Counted from the first letter of the stretch, positions 18,201-26,375 are shown. The stretch is 48,210 bases of DNA from JAVBNW01 sp031551255 (GCA_031551255.1 JAVBNW010000008.1:1-48210), one strand, 5' to 3'. Program-made: numbers and translations. Notes: a model not told the origin generated them from the letters alone.

Positions 18201-18229
18201 CACTCTCCTTACTTTATATAAAGAGAGTG
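18201..18229 (-). promoter_or_regulatory. Inverted repeat over the ABC gene ribosome site
   Basis: CACTCTC (18201-18207) and GAGAGTG (18223-18229) are complementary and enclose most of the palindrome CTTTATATAAAG (18212-18223). On the minus strand one arm is the ribosome site (AAGGAGAGTG). It may be an operator for the adjacent regulator or a translation-dampening hairpin. Confidence 0.5.
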
Positions 18230-18266
18230 TACCTGGCGTCTATAAACTTTCTATCTATGTGAAATT

Positions 18267-19496
18267 CTATTTTAACACAAATGAAGATGCGAAAACTGCG
18301 GTCGCCTTTCCGCCGGTGGTGTTTTCAAGCGTAAGCGTGCCACCATGCTTTTCGCACAGGATATGGCAAATGTATAGACCAATGCCGAAATGTGAAGTAT
18401 CAGTGTCAACCTCATCCTTCTCTCCGCGAAAGTATGGTTCGGCTGCGTTTTTCAGCGTTTCCCTCGTAAAGCCGGGACCGTCATCAGAAACTGAGATCAT
18501 CAGGCGATTCCCTTCTATGCTGCAGGACAACCGAACTATGTTTTTTGCAAAACGCACGGCGTTGGCGATTAAGTTTTCACAGACTTGAAGGATTAGGCCT
18601 GTATCCACAAATATTTCATTTTCGCCCTGATCATCAAAACAAAGTATCTTATCGTCCTTGAGTTGATTCGCCATACTTTTGATTTTAACGCAAAGATCGC
18701 TAAAAGGGACTGCCTCCAGCACAGGCTCAATTTCTTCCAGTTTTTGCAGTGATGCCATTGAATCCGTGTAGCCCTCTAAACGGTTTACATAAACCTCCAT
18801 GAGAGATATCATGGACAAAGCCTTTTCGTCGTTGATTTTCCCATCCGGAACATATTTGAGCAGAAAATCGCAGTAACCGCGCAAAACGGTAAGAGGCGTT
18901 CGCAAATCGTGGGCAAAAGCCGCGTTCAAACGCTTTCGAGCCTCCATCATCTGCCACATTTCACGATTGGTTTCCTCTAAGGAATGACGCATGCTTTCAA
19001 AAGAAGCGGCCAAACGTCCCAATTCGTTTTTGCTGTCATACGTTATTTTGAAATCGAGATCGCCATCCGCAATCCGTGATGACGCGGCATCCAGGGTTGC
19101 CAAAGGTCGCTTGAGTTTGCGTCGAAAGAAGATTAATCCTGTAAACAAAATGCAAGCGAAGCAGACAAGCGGTACGATCATAAAAGCCATGAATCCATAT
19201 AAATTGTACAAGCGCGAATCCGCCTGTGAAAACTTATCGGAAATGCTTGAGGTGTAAAACGTGATCGCTCCTTCTTGTATGACCTCGCCGTCCACCACAA
19301 TGTCGCCTTGCCGGGCCAATTCGTCATGGTAAATTGCTTCATACCTCTCGGTGATATCACTTTGCAGTCTGCTAAAAAGCCCTGAAAGAATTAGGGATAA
19401 CGCAAGCGCGCACAGGATACATAATGTGATGTACAGGGCAAAGCTCCATTTGAGTGACAAATTTTTCAGGGGATGCTTTTTTTGCTTCACTTCCAT
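18267..19496 (-). CDS. Sensor histidine kinase (HAMP, HisKA, HATPase)
   Basis: A 409-residue kinase with two membrane helices (about 15-38 and 100-122) around a short external loop of some 60 residues, a HAMP linker, HisKA with FAHDLRTPLTVLRGY, an N-box with NLIANAVRFA and G-boxes DDGPGF and GIGLYI. The small sensor loop is typical of kinases that detect signals at or in the membrane, often through the neighbouring ABC transporter. The start overlaps the regulator gene by ten bases. It should phosphorylate the OmpR-type regulator upstream. Confidence 0.93.
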   Translation of the reverse strand: MEVKQKKHPLKNLSLKWSFALYITLCILCALALSLILSGLFSRLQSDITERYEAIYHDELARQGDIVVDGEVIQEGAITFYTSSISDKFSQADSRLYNLYGFMAFMIVPLVCFACILFTGLIFFRRKLKRPLATLDAASSRIADGDLDFKITYDSKNELGRLAASFESMRHSLEETNREMWQMMEARKRLNAAFAHDLRTPLTVLRGYCDFLLKYVPDGKINDEKALSMISLMEVYVNRLEGYTDSMASLQKLEEIEPVLEAVPFSDLCVKIKSMANQLKDDKILCFDDQGENEIFVDTGLILQVCENLIANAVRFAKNIVRLSCSIEGNRLMISVSDDGPGFTRETLKNAAEPYFRGEKDEVDTDTSHFGIGLYICHILCEKHGGTLTLENTTGGKATAVFASSFVLK

Positions 19497-20158
19497 TTAT
19501 ATCCCACCCCCCAGACGGTTTCAATGTGATCCTTTGCACCTGACGCCTTGAATTTTGCCCGTATCCGCTTAATGTGCTCCGCAATTACAGAACTGTCGCC
19601 CTCTGCGTCATAACTCCAGATACTTTCATAGATTCGTTCCTTGTCAAACACCTGTCCCCGGTTCTGTGATAGGAGTTCAATGATTTCGAACTCTTTCTTC
19701 GCAAGCGGTATTGCTTCGTCTCCTAAAAGTACTGTGTGGGCCGCGTAATCAATCGCCAGATCATCGTCAAACCGAACCTGCGTACTACCCGTGCGTCGAT
19801 TTTCTCTCCGAAGGTGCGCTGCAACACGAGCCCCAAGCTCGTCAATTGAAAAGGGTTTTGTAACATAATCATCGCCGCCGGAGACAAACCCGATGATTTT
19901 ATCCACATCTTCAACACGCGCTGTCAAGAAAATAACCGGGCATGAAATATGCTCTCGGATTTTCTTACAAACCTCTAATCCGTTCATTTTGGGCATATTG
20001 ATATCCAATAAAATTATGTCGGGAGCATGGCCGACCCGCCGAACGGCTTCCTCGCCGTCGCGGGCGGTGTAGACCGTATACCCATTAATATCAAAATAGT
20101 CTTTCAGCAGAGAAAGGACCCCAGGTTCATCGTCTGCTATCAAAATTTTATGCTTCAT
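19487..20158 (-). CDS. OmpR-family response regulator
   Basis: About 223 residues. The receiver domain has the acidic pair ADDEP, the phospho-Asp in LLDINMPKMNG and the conserved Lys in TKPF. The C-terminal winged helix is complete, with KKEFEIIELL and the recognition region SSVIAEHIKRIRAK. I chose the ATG at 20158, preceded by GAGGTGA; two earlier start codons (GTG 20167, ATG 20164) overlap that site. It leads the operon regulator-kinase-ATPase-permease-permease and probably controls that operon or the transporter part. Confidence 0.93.
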   Translation of the reverse strand: MKHKILIADDEPGVLSLLKDYFDINGYTVYTARDGEEAVRRVGHAPDIILLDINMPKMNGLEVCKKIREHISCPVIFLTARVEDVDKIIGFVSGGDDYVTKPFSIDELGARVAAHLRRENRRTGSTQVRFDDDLAIDYAAHTVLLGDEAIPLAKKEFEIIELLSQNRGQVFDKERIYESIWSYDAEGDSSVIAEHIKRIRAKFKASGAKDHIETVWGVGYKWK

Positions 20159-20310
20159 ACACATCACCTCTTATCATTATTATTTCTATTTATCAACTTT
20201 TTATAAAGGGTTGGATTATGATGAGAAGATAATATCTTAGGCTGCGATGGCGACGCTGGTGGGTCGGGAAGCTCCAAGATCGTGCACCCGCTATCGGCAA
20301 GCTGCCTTTT

Positions 20311-20451
20311 TTAGTTTTGCAGGCGGCGGCGACGTAGATTAGCACTGTGCTTCCGCCCCTCGACCGCAAGGCGAATACTGTTCAGACCGTCCCGATAGGT
20401 ATGCGCGAGCCCGGCGAAGCCGTAATCCCATTCCCTCGACAGACTGAGCAT
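20311..20451 (-). pseudogene. Unidentified gene remnant, 46 codons
   Basis: From an ATG at 20451 the minus strand reads 46 codons to TAA, including WDYGFAGLAHTYRDGLNSIR and a basic tail RRRRLQN. Good coding character continues only four codons or so upstream before a TAG, and no ribosome site is present. It looks like the C-terminal end of a larger protein. The family is not recognised. Confidence 0.4.
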
Positions 20452-20834
20452 CACCCAGATGAGCCCATTTCCCTAAATTCGGAAAAAAACAAAAGCTCCG
20501 TAGCACAAACACGGAATAGAAACACCATGAAAACTATAGTCGGCCAACTTCAAAAACGGGGCAGGCGAGCGAGAGATTTTGTCGCAGGGCAAGGAGGCGT
20601 AAGAAAGCGTAGCCGGCAGCTACGCTGACTGGAGCTCGATGCCGCCTTGCGGGAAAAAATCCGCTCGATTGCGCTGCTTTCGGGGTTGGCCCACTATAAT
20701 ACGCCGCCCGAAAGCATGTCCGGCTTTTAAGTGGCGTACAGCGCGATTATCAAGATCATATAGCATTTTCGAGATTGAGAAACCCCGTATTCATGCGGGT
20801 TTACGCGGTTGTGCATATATTATCGACCCTTGAT

Positions 20835-20968
20835 GGCCTTGCGGCCCGGGCGGCAGGCACCACAGGGACCCCCGTGCAGGAGCGGGCCATAAGGCAACTG
20901 CGTGGACCACGTGCGTTTGCCCGCTAGATGCCAAATGCCGCATATTTACTCAAAGTCATGTCGGTCAT
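20835..20968 (-). pseudogene. Decayed copy of the collagen-like gene 5' end
   Basis: Together with its upstream DNA to 21066 this matches 9342-9573 over the same length of 232 bases. The frame opens MTDMTLSKYAAFGI and is stopped at once by TAG where the intact copy has CAG. Later codons (ANARGPRSCLMARSC) still match, then the frame is lost before the collagen tract. The upstream promoter-like CATATCTTA is kept. Only the 5' end was duplicated, or the rest was deleted. Confidence 0.85.
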
Positions 20969-21225
20969 GCCATCATCCCCACTCATTTTTTCATGATAAG
21001 ATATGGTGATCCTGCATGAAACATGAAAACCAGCCGGCCGCATGGATAAATTGCCTTTCAACCGTATATGCGGCAAAGCGCTCTGTTTGTATTACATCCG
21101 GAAACTAAAGCAACGAGGTAAAGCAACCCAACCCCAAAGATGTACAACGATACACAAAGGCATTTATCGCGCATACGAGCTTTCGTCAGAACACGATGTC
21201 GGATATGCCTCCGCATAGGTTGAGC

Positions 21226-22266
21226 TTAAGACCAAGCAATCTTTTCATACACGTTATCGATCCTTAGCTCGTATAAGATGCCCTGGCCATCGACGGCAAA
21301 CTTGCGCTGCTGGCCCGTCGTGCCGTTGTCGAAGGTAACGGCATAACACCTTTGCCCCGAAACAGCGATAACGCCGTCGTAAAAGAAGGAAAATGTCTCA
21401 GGATCGCCTTCGGTATATTGGTGCAACATAAAATGCTTCGCGCGGCGCAGCCCGTCGCAGGGACCGGATTGGCCGTCGATCGTGTCGCCTAGCAGCGCGG
21501 CGTCGACTATGGATGAACGCGCTTGGTCGGTCAGCTGTTCGGCGGTCAGTTCCGTATAGGCGACGGCGTCCACAAGCCATCGTTCGGCCTTATCCTCGTC
21601 GATCCAATCGATGGCATTGGAAACGATGAAGTTGAAATCGACCTCGGCGGCTAGGATCATCTTGCCAATATACAGTCAGGTGCCTTTCTCGCCGCCGAAC
21701 TTTTCGGCGGCGTATTCATCCCAACCGATATCCAAATCGTGCGCGAAGGGCATCATCGTAAGAATAAAACTTTCCACGGCGCTTTCGCCGTCTCCATGCA
21801 GCGAGGTGCGGAATTCGTCTACGGTGTATTCTCCCGTATCGTCATACGTCCTCCACCAGCGGCCGTCGGGATAGGAAAGGCCGTCTCCCCAAGTCATATC
21901 CTGCGGTTCGACGGACAGCGCGATGTTTTGCCCATCGGCACTTCCTATCAATGTACTGCTCTGAATAAGAATGAGCTTGCCTTTTTCAAACCTGTATTGG
22001 GATTCGACCCACTCGCCGGCGGCGATCGATTCCGTCGCCGTAATCGTCTTGCTTGCGGCGCCAAACGAAGGATCGCCCAGCGCGCTGAGCTCCTCGTTCT
22101 TTACAAACTCCTCGCTCTTCGCGTCATGTAGCCAACAGTCGTAGAAGATTTCGCGCACGCCCTGCGAGCATAGGATCGCCACATCGGTGACGCCGTCGAA
22201 ATCCATGTCCCCCAGCCTTACGTGGTAATCTGCGTTCTTGACGCTATCAGAGTTTATTTCGTCAAA
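21226..22266 (-). pseudogene. Secreted or lipoprotein-like gene, truncated and split by TGA
   Basis: One frame runs from just after a TAG at 22269-22267 to 21226 with a single TGA at 21678-21676. Upstream part: HVRLGDMDFDGVTDVAIL, an FG-GAP/VCBS-like repeat common in surface lipoproteins. After the TGA the frame goes on with LYIGKMILAAEVDFNF, so TGA probably replaced a Trp codon (GT-W-LYIGK). There is no start codon or signal peptide at the 5' end, so the N-terminus is lost too. About 345 codons remain. A second possibility is two separate small genes, but neither has a good ribosome site. Function unknown. Confidence 0.6.
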
Positions 22267-22328
22267 CTAACGAAACTTTAGTACTACCAACACTCCATAG
22301 CAGATTCCAGCTGCAGCAGTAGGAAACA

Positions 22329-23258
22329 TCATTCTCGAAAGAAACCAGCATGGGCTTGGCGCGCCGATCCTCTGATAGCATCGAGCGAATCGATGCCGAG
22401 TTCATCCATCAACACCGCCAAATCATCCAGCAGGTTTTGCATGAAATCGGGGCGCATTAGGTTGGAAGAGCCGATCCGCACCGCAAAGGCGCCCAACAGA
22501 ATGTACTCGATCACATCCTCGGCCCTGGTGATGCCTCCTGAGCCGATGACCGGTATGGAGAACACCGAAACCGCCTCGCGAAGCCTGGATAAAGTATAAG
22601 GCTTGACGCCCGCGCCGAAATAGCCGCCGCCTTGGAATGTGCGCTTGCGAACATCGACCGCAATGCCGTTTACGCAGTTGAAGGGCACGAAAATATCCAC
22701 GCCCGCGGGCTGCAATACGTCGGCCATGGCCTTCATGTTGTAATCCCCGCCGGGCGCGTTGGCGAACAGAAGCTTGCTTCCCGCGGCCTCGCGCACCATG
22801 CGCACGAGCCGGTCCAGCTGCTTGGCATCCGTCCAATACGCCGGGCCGCCTCCGCCGTATGGGCAGTTCAGGTTGATCTCTATGCCCTCGATGCGATCGA
22901 CCTTCGAGGACATCGCCGCCATCGCGGCCATGTCCTCCATAGTCTTGGCCTTCAGGTTTACGATCAGGGCCGGGCCGTCCGGTAAAAGATGCATGTACTG
23001 ATCGATGAATGTGCCAAGGCTTACGTTGTTGGGGCCGTAGCTGCTTAGGTAGCCACAGTCCGTCACGCAGTATTTATCCCGGGGCGAGGGGACGCCGTCC
23101 TCAATCATGAAGGAGTTGGGAACCACCGCCCCCAGCTTGGAAAGATCGACGATATCCCGGTATTCTACGATATTTCCGTAACTGCCCGGCGCGGGCATCA
23201 CAGGGTTTTTAAGGGAAAATACCCGATTCCCGGCCGTACAGCTCACGTTCATTGGCAT
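22329..23258 (-). CDS. PyrD-like (dihydroorotate dehydrogenase family) flavoprotein, non-canonical
   Basis: A 309-residue FMN-type TIM barrel of the PyrD/PreA family. The opening NPVMPAPGSYG, the EINLNCP motif with the active-site-type Cys, and the phosphate-binding VIGSGGI...LLGAFAVRIGSS are clear. However, the Lys of the usual IVTKT motif is replaced (VVPNSF), the second Lys of KLSPN is replaced (LLFANAP), and the Asn after NCP is Tyr. These residues hold substrate and FMN in true dihydroorotate dehydrogenases, so another substrate is likely. AAAGGAGGTG precedes the ATG. It is the last gene of the flavin operon, 21 bases after the PyrK-like gene. Confidence 0.8.
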   Translation of the reverse strand: MPMNVSCTAGNRVFSLKNPVMPAPGSYGNIVEYRDIVDLSKLGAVVPNSFMIEDGVPSPRDKYCVTDCGYLSSYGPNNVSLGTFIDQYMHLLPDGPALIVNLKAKTMEDMAAMAAMSSKVDRIEGIEINLNCPYGGGGPAYWTDAKQLDRLVRMVREAAGSKLLFANAPGGDYNMKAMADVLQPAGVDIFVPFNCVNGIAVDVRKRTFQGGGYFGAGVKPYTLSRLREAVSVFSIPVIGSGGITRAEDVIEYILLGAFAVRIGSSNLMRPDFMQNLLDDLAVLMDELGIDSLDAIRGSARQAHAGFFRE

Positions 23259-23279
23259 GTGTACACCTCCTTTTTCTCT

Positions 23280-24026
23280 TTACACATAGTGTAAAAGACT
23301 GTCCTGGTCGCGCGCAAAGTCGATATCGGGCGCCTTGAGGAACGGCCCTTCCTTGCAAACCGCAATGCCGTAGGATACGCCCCCGCCGGTGATAAAGCAG
23401 CTCTTGCACGCGCCAAGGCCACAGGCTACGCGCGTGCCGACAAAAACCGAAACCTTGCCGGCGATATCCTTAGGCAGCGCGCTTAGGAGCTGCGAAAGCT
23501 CCTTGAGCGGCAGCGCGACGATGACCCGCGCGGCGCTCTTGACGGTCTCTTCTTGAGAGACCTTGGCGAAGCTGTCTATGGACGACACCGAGATGCCCTC
23601 GTGCATGCCGGACGTCGCGGCGGCGCCGTATAAAAGCGCCGTGCATTGAGAAGGGTAGGCCTTTGCGTAGGGCGCGACCAGCAGCCAACCAGGGCCGTCG
23701 GTCAAAAGAACGGTTGATTCCTCGCCGACCGCAATCCCTGTGCCGCACGGGCCCCACACCGTCACAAGCGCGCCCTCTTCTAGCACATACAGCGGGCTGT
23801 TGGGATGGATGAGCGCGATAACACCGCATGCGCTCGCCTGCTGAATCATCAGCGGCGAGGGCCAGTTTACCGCGCCGATCTTTGCCGCAGCCATGATGTA
23901 CTGGCCGGGAGCGAAGGAAATGCCCGGCGCCTCGATTTCAACGCACTTCCACATCGCCCCGTCGACGCCCTTCACCGGCGCACAGGATAAGACTTTTGTA
24001 TCGGAAATTCTAGGTTGCACAGCCAT
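23280..24026 (-). CDS. PyrK-like FAD/[2Fe-2S] electron-transfer protein
   Basis: A 248-residue member of the ferredoxin-reductase-like family that serves type B dihydroorotate dehydrogenases. The C-terminal cluster site is intact: C-x4-C-x2-C-x12-C in RVACGLGACKSCF and IAVCKEGPF. The flavin part is recognisable (APGQYIMAA) but the usual RPxS motif reads NWPSPLM, and the NAD-site glycines are altered, so cofactor use may differ. Known members pass electrons between NAD(H), FAD, the iron-sulfur centre and the FMN of a PyrD partner, here encoded next. No signal peptide. Confidence 0.82.
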   Translation of the reverse strand: MAVQPRISDTKVLSCAPVKGVDGAMWKCVEIEAPGISFAPGQYIMAAAKIGAVNWPSPLMIQQASACGVIALIHPNSPLYVLEEGALVTVWGPCGTGIAVGEESTVLLTDGPGWLLVAPYAKAYPSQCTALLYGAAATSGMHEGISVSSIDSFAKVSQEETVKSAARVIVALPLKELSQLLSALPKDIAGKVSVFVGTRVACGLGACKSCFITGGGVSYGIAVCKEGPFLKAPDIDFARDQDSLLHYV

Positions 24027-24038
24027 ACCCCCTTATTC

Positions 24039-24971
24039 TCACCGGCGCATAGATGCCGGCATGGCTTCGAGCAGCTGCTTGGCAAGCCTTAGGTAGTTAT
24101 CCCACGTGGGGTAGCGCACCGCGCCGGAATTCGTGACCGCGCGGCCTTCGTATGCCTTGCCGTCCCACATCGCGCCGAAGTTTTCGCCCTGCATATAGGG
24201 CAGGTCGTCGATGGCCAAAAGATCCTGTCGCTCGCATATCTTTTTCTCAAGCCTGTCCATGAGGGAAGAAAAGTTGAGGTTCCAGGCATGGCGATCCCAC
24301 CCGGGGCTAACCGGATCTTCGTAGCACGGCGAATGGTATTTGGACTGCCTATAGTATTGCTTGAGCACGGGGTAGACGATATCCTTTTGATGATCGGCGA
24401 AGATCTCGTCGTAACGGCAAGAGACGATGGTATCGCCCTGGGTAATGACGCGCAGCCAGCCTGTCAGGCCGTAGCCGAAATCCTCGGCGATGCCAAAGAA
24501 GCGCTTGCCCGACGGCGCGCCAATGACGGCCGCGAGCTCCTTGGCCATGGGCACCATGTTTCTCATGCTGCCCGACGCGCCGGTAAGAAGATCGAAATCC
24601 CCTTCAAGCGTTTGTTTGCTCATAATTTGGTCTTCCACATGGCGCATGCCGTTTACCAGCACGACGCCAAGCTCCATGCGGCTGGTCTTGGATGCCTGCC
24701 AGATCCCATAATCCGAGCGGCGCTTGTCTTTCCCGGCGAAATACTGATTGTAGTAGTCTTCCATCGCCTGCTCGTTGAACTCGACGAATACGATTTTTCC
24801 CTCGTCCACGACGACTTCCAGCGAGCCCATATGGCCCCTAACATCGGGCGAACCGCCGAATTCCTTATCCGCACGGTAGTAATCGCCCCGGATGATGCCC
24901 AGAGGGGGTTGAACGGTGTAATTGAGCCAATCCACTTCGTCGCGCCTGTTCCAGATGAGTTGTTCTCTCAT
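24039..24971 (-). CDS. Tandem FMN-binding-like protein, probable ApbE target
   Basis: A 310-residue soluble protein without signal peptide or membrane helix. It appears to hold two related halves like the FMN_bind domain. The first (about 45-150) has a beta-strand rich start GSLEVVVDEGKIVFVEF and ends in D127-L-L-T-G-A-S133, which fits the flavinylation pattern D-x-x-[ST]-G-A-[ST] in which the last residue is joined to FMN. The second half (about 165-305) has a related start GWLRVITQGDTIVS and a weaker AVTNSGAV near 278. It overlaps apbE by four bases, strong context for being the substrate of ApbE. The domain match is by eye and needs a profile search. Confidence 0.55.
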   Translation of the reverse strand: MREQLIWNRRDEVDWLNYTVQPPLGIIRGDYYRADKEFGGSPDVRGHMGSLEVVVDEGKIVFVEFNEQAMEDYYNQYFAGKDKRRSDYGIWQASKTSRMELGVVLVNGMRHVEDQIMSKQTLEGDFDLLTGASGSMRNMVPMAKELAAVIGAPSGKRFFGIAEDFGYGLTGWLRVITQGDTIVSCRYDEIFADHQKDIVYPVLKQYYRQSKYHSPCYEDPVSPGWDRHAWNLNFSSLMDRLEKKICERQDLLAIDDLPYMQGENFGAMWDGKAYEGRAVTNSGAVRYPTWDNYLRLAKQLLEAMPASMRR

Positions 24972-25975
24972 GTCCGCACACTCCTTATGGGTATATTCTT
25001 ATCCGCCGCCGGGTGATAGCGCTTCATCAACCCCGCGGAAACTAAAACCTCGTGCTCCTTGATCAGAACGTATTCAAGCGTCATATCCGCCCTCAGCGCG
25101 CGCGCGAGCTCGTCGCCCCGCTCCGGCCCCAGCACGAAAAAGGCGGTCGACATAAGATCGGTCATCAGCGGCCGGTCCGATACGATGCTGATGGATTGTA
25201 TTTCATTTTGGACGGGATAGCCGGTGGCAGGGTTGAGGATGTGATGATACACCTTGCCGTCCAGCGTGAAATGGCGTTCGTAGCCGCCGGATGTGGCGAT
25301 GCCAAGATCCGCAAGCGACACATGCCCAATGTTCTCGCCCTTAGGGCGCCAGGGGGCTTGGATGGCGATTTTCCACGGTCGGGCGCTCTGACCGGGCGCA
25401 CGGCGCTCGCCCAGCACGTATAGATTTCCACCGAAGTTTACCGAGGCGGATTGAACAGCGCAACTGCGTAGGTGCTCCGCTACAAGCGAAACGGCATACC
25501 CCTTGCCTGCGCCTCCCGCATCCAGGCGAATGCCCGGACGCAGCACAGTGACGGCGCAAGCCTCGGCGTCAAACGCAAGATACTTATAGCCCGTATGAAA
25601 CAGCGCGTCCTCGATCGCCTCCTGCGTCGGCACGGCGGGGTCGGCCGCGGTAAAGCGCCATAGCGACATGAGCGCGCCCAGCGTCGCGTCATATGCGCCA
25701 AAGCTTTGCTGAGAGAAGGACGCAAGCTCGCGCAAAAACAAAAACAAAGGCTCGGAGATACGATACGGGCGGGCGGGTATATAGCCGTCATTCAAGCGGC
25801 TAAGCTCGCTCGCCGGATCGAAAACATCCAGCCTTTTTTGCACTTCGTGGGCAATTTGCTCGCATTCGTCAAGAGTGCGCGTCGCATCGCCTTCATAATG
25901 ACATAAGCTCACTTCGCATGCCGTATTATACAAAAAGAACCGGCGAGTTACAGTGCCAGAAACAAATATGGACAT
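24968..25975 (-). CDS. apbE: FAD:protein FMN transferase (ApbE family), cytosolic
   Basis: About 335 residues. ApbE transfers FMN from FAD to a Thr or Ser of target proteins, using Mg2+. Family motifs are present in order: RLDVFDPASELSRLN, the Gly-rich RLDAGGAGKGYAV, NFGGNLYVLG, ATSGGYERHF, HILNPATGYP and the metal site near TDLMSTAFFVLG. There is no lipoprotein or export signal, so it acts in the cytosol, unlike many homologues. The ATG at 25975 has GAGGAG eight bases before it; both lie in one arm of a perfect 15-bp hairpin. First gene of the operon apbE - FMN-binding-like - pyrK-like - pyrD-like. Confidence 0.93.
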   Translation of the reverse strand: MSIFVSGTVTRRFFLYNTACEVSLCHYEGDATRTLDECEQIAHEVQKRLDVFDPASELSRLNDGYIPARPYRISEPLFLFLRELASFSQQSFGAYDATLGALMSLWRFTAADPAVPTQEAIEDALFHTGYKYLAFDAEACAVTVLRPGIRLDAGGAGKGYAVSLVAEHLRSCAVQSASVNFGGNLYVLGERRAPGQSARPWKIAIQAPWRPKGENIGHVSLADLGIATSGGYERHFTLDGKVYHHILNPATGYPVQNEIQSISIVSDRPLMTDLMSTAFFVLGPERGDELARALRADMTLEYVLIKEHEVLVSAGLMKRYHPAADKNIPIRSVRT

Positions 25976-26013
25976 AGGGATGCTCCTCTCTGTCGGCAAG
26001 GAGCATCCCTATG
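25973..26013 (-). promoter_or_regulatory. 15-bp perfect hairpin covering the apbE ribosome site and ATG
   Basis: CATAGGGATGCTCCT (25973-25987) and AGGAGCATCCCTATG (25999-26013) are exact complements with an 11-base loop. In the mRNA the 3' arm contains both the Shine-Dalgarno AGGAG and the AUG. A second small stem, GGTTAG/CTAACC, lies just upstream in the leader (26026-26047). This should strongly reduce translation unless opened by a factor, temperature or ligand. No known riboswitch consensus is recognised. Confidence 0.85.
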
Positions 26014-26096
26014 ACACTTTGATTCCGGTTAGCCACCGACCACTAACCAAGTCCCATGCATCAGGTATGCGAATATTAACTTTTCACTTCCATTTT

Positions 26097-26125
26097 ATTA
26101 TAGCCTCCTACGATACATATTGCAA
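26097..26125 (-). promoter_or_regulatory. Promoter of the apbE operon
   Basis: On the minus strand TTGCAA (26125-26120) and TATAAT (26102-26097) are 17 bases apart, giving a leader of about 115 bases before apbE. Confidence 0.75.
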
Positions 26126-26375
26126 GCAGTCCGATGTCGTACAAAATGATTCCATGAAAACGAGAAAAGCTAAGACTTACCGATTTCCCGGCAATACGCC
26201 TGCTTGTATAGGTGGGGGCAAAGTCTACCTGGGAATTTTCAATAATAAAGAGTTGCAATAGCGGGCAGTGCTTTCCAGCCATTGTCGCGTTTCAAATGCA
26301 CAGGCCGCATCGTGTTGTCTCCCCCACCATTTAAGGATCCAGGCGCTATTGCTCAAAACGAAAGGCCGCCGTCGC
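26126..26375. other. Intergenic region between two minus-strand operons
   Basis: No clear gene. A plus-strand frame ends in KVYLGIFNNKELQ at 26261 and could be a remnant, but its start overlaps the apbE promoter and it has no ribosome site. No terminator with a clear T-run was seen after the isomerase-like gene. Confidence 0.35.

Larger units (their letters stand above)
20168..21225. other. Gene graveyard between the two-component operon and a pseudogene
   Basis: About 1 kb with no intact gene. It holds a C-terminal remnant on the minus strand (20311-20451), a plus-strand remnant that reads LDAALREKIRSIALLSGLAH (about 20634-20730) after a stop, and a decayed copy of the collagen-like gene start (20835-21066). 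Together they suggest repeated insertion and deletion. None of the first two remnants is recognised. Confidence 0.6.

Noticed and set aside
21676..21678. Selenocysteine TGA
   Set aside because: The context fits Trp, no SECIS-like hairpin follows directly, and the gene lacks a start.
22329..24026. Ordinary pyrimidine genes pyrD and pyrK
   Set aside because: Key lysines and flavin-site residues differ, and the neighbours are apbE and an FMN-binding-like gene instead of pyr genes.
25976..26096. FMN or other known riboswitch in the apbE leader
   Set aside because: The RFN core sequences and the other consensus motifs I know are absent; only the two simple hairpins are visible.
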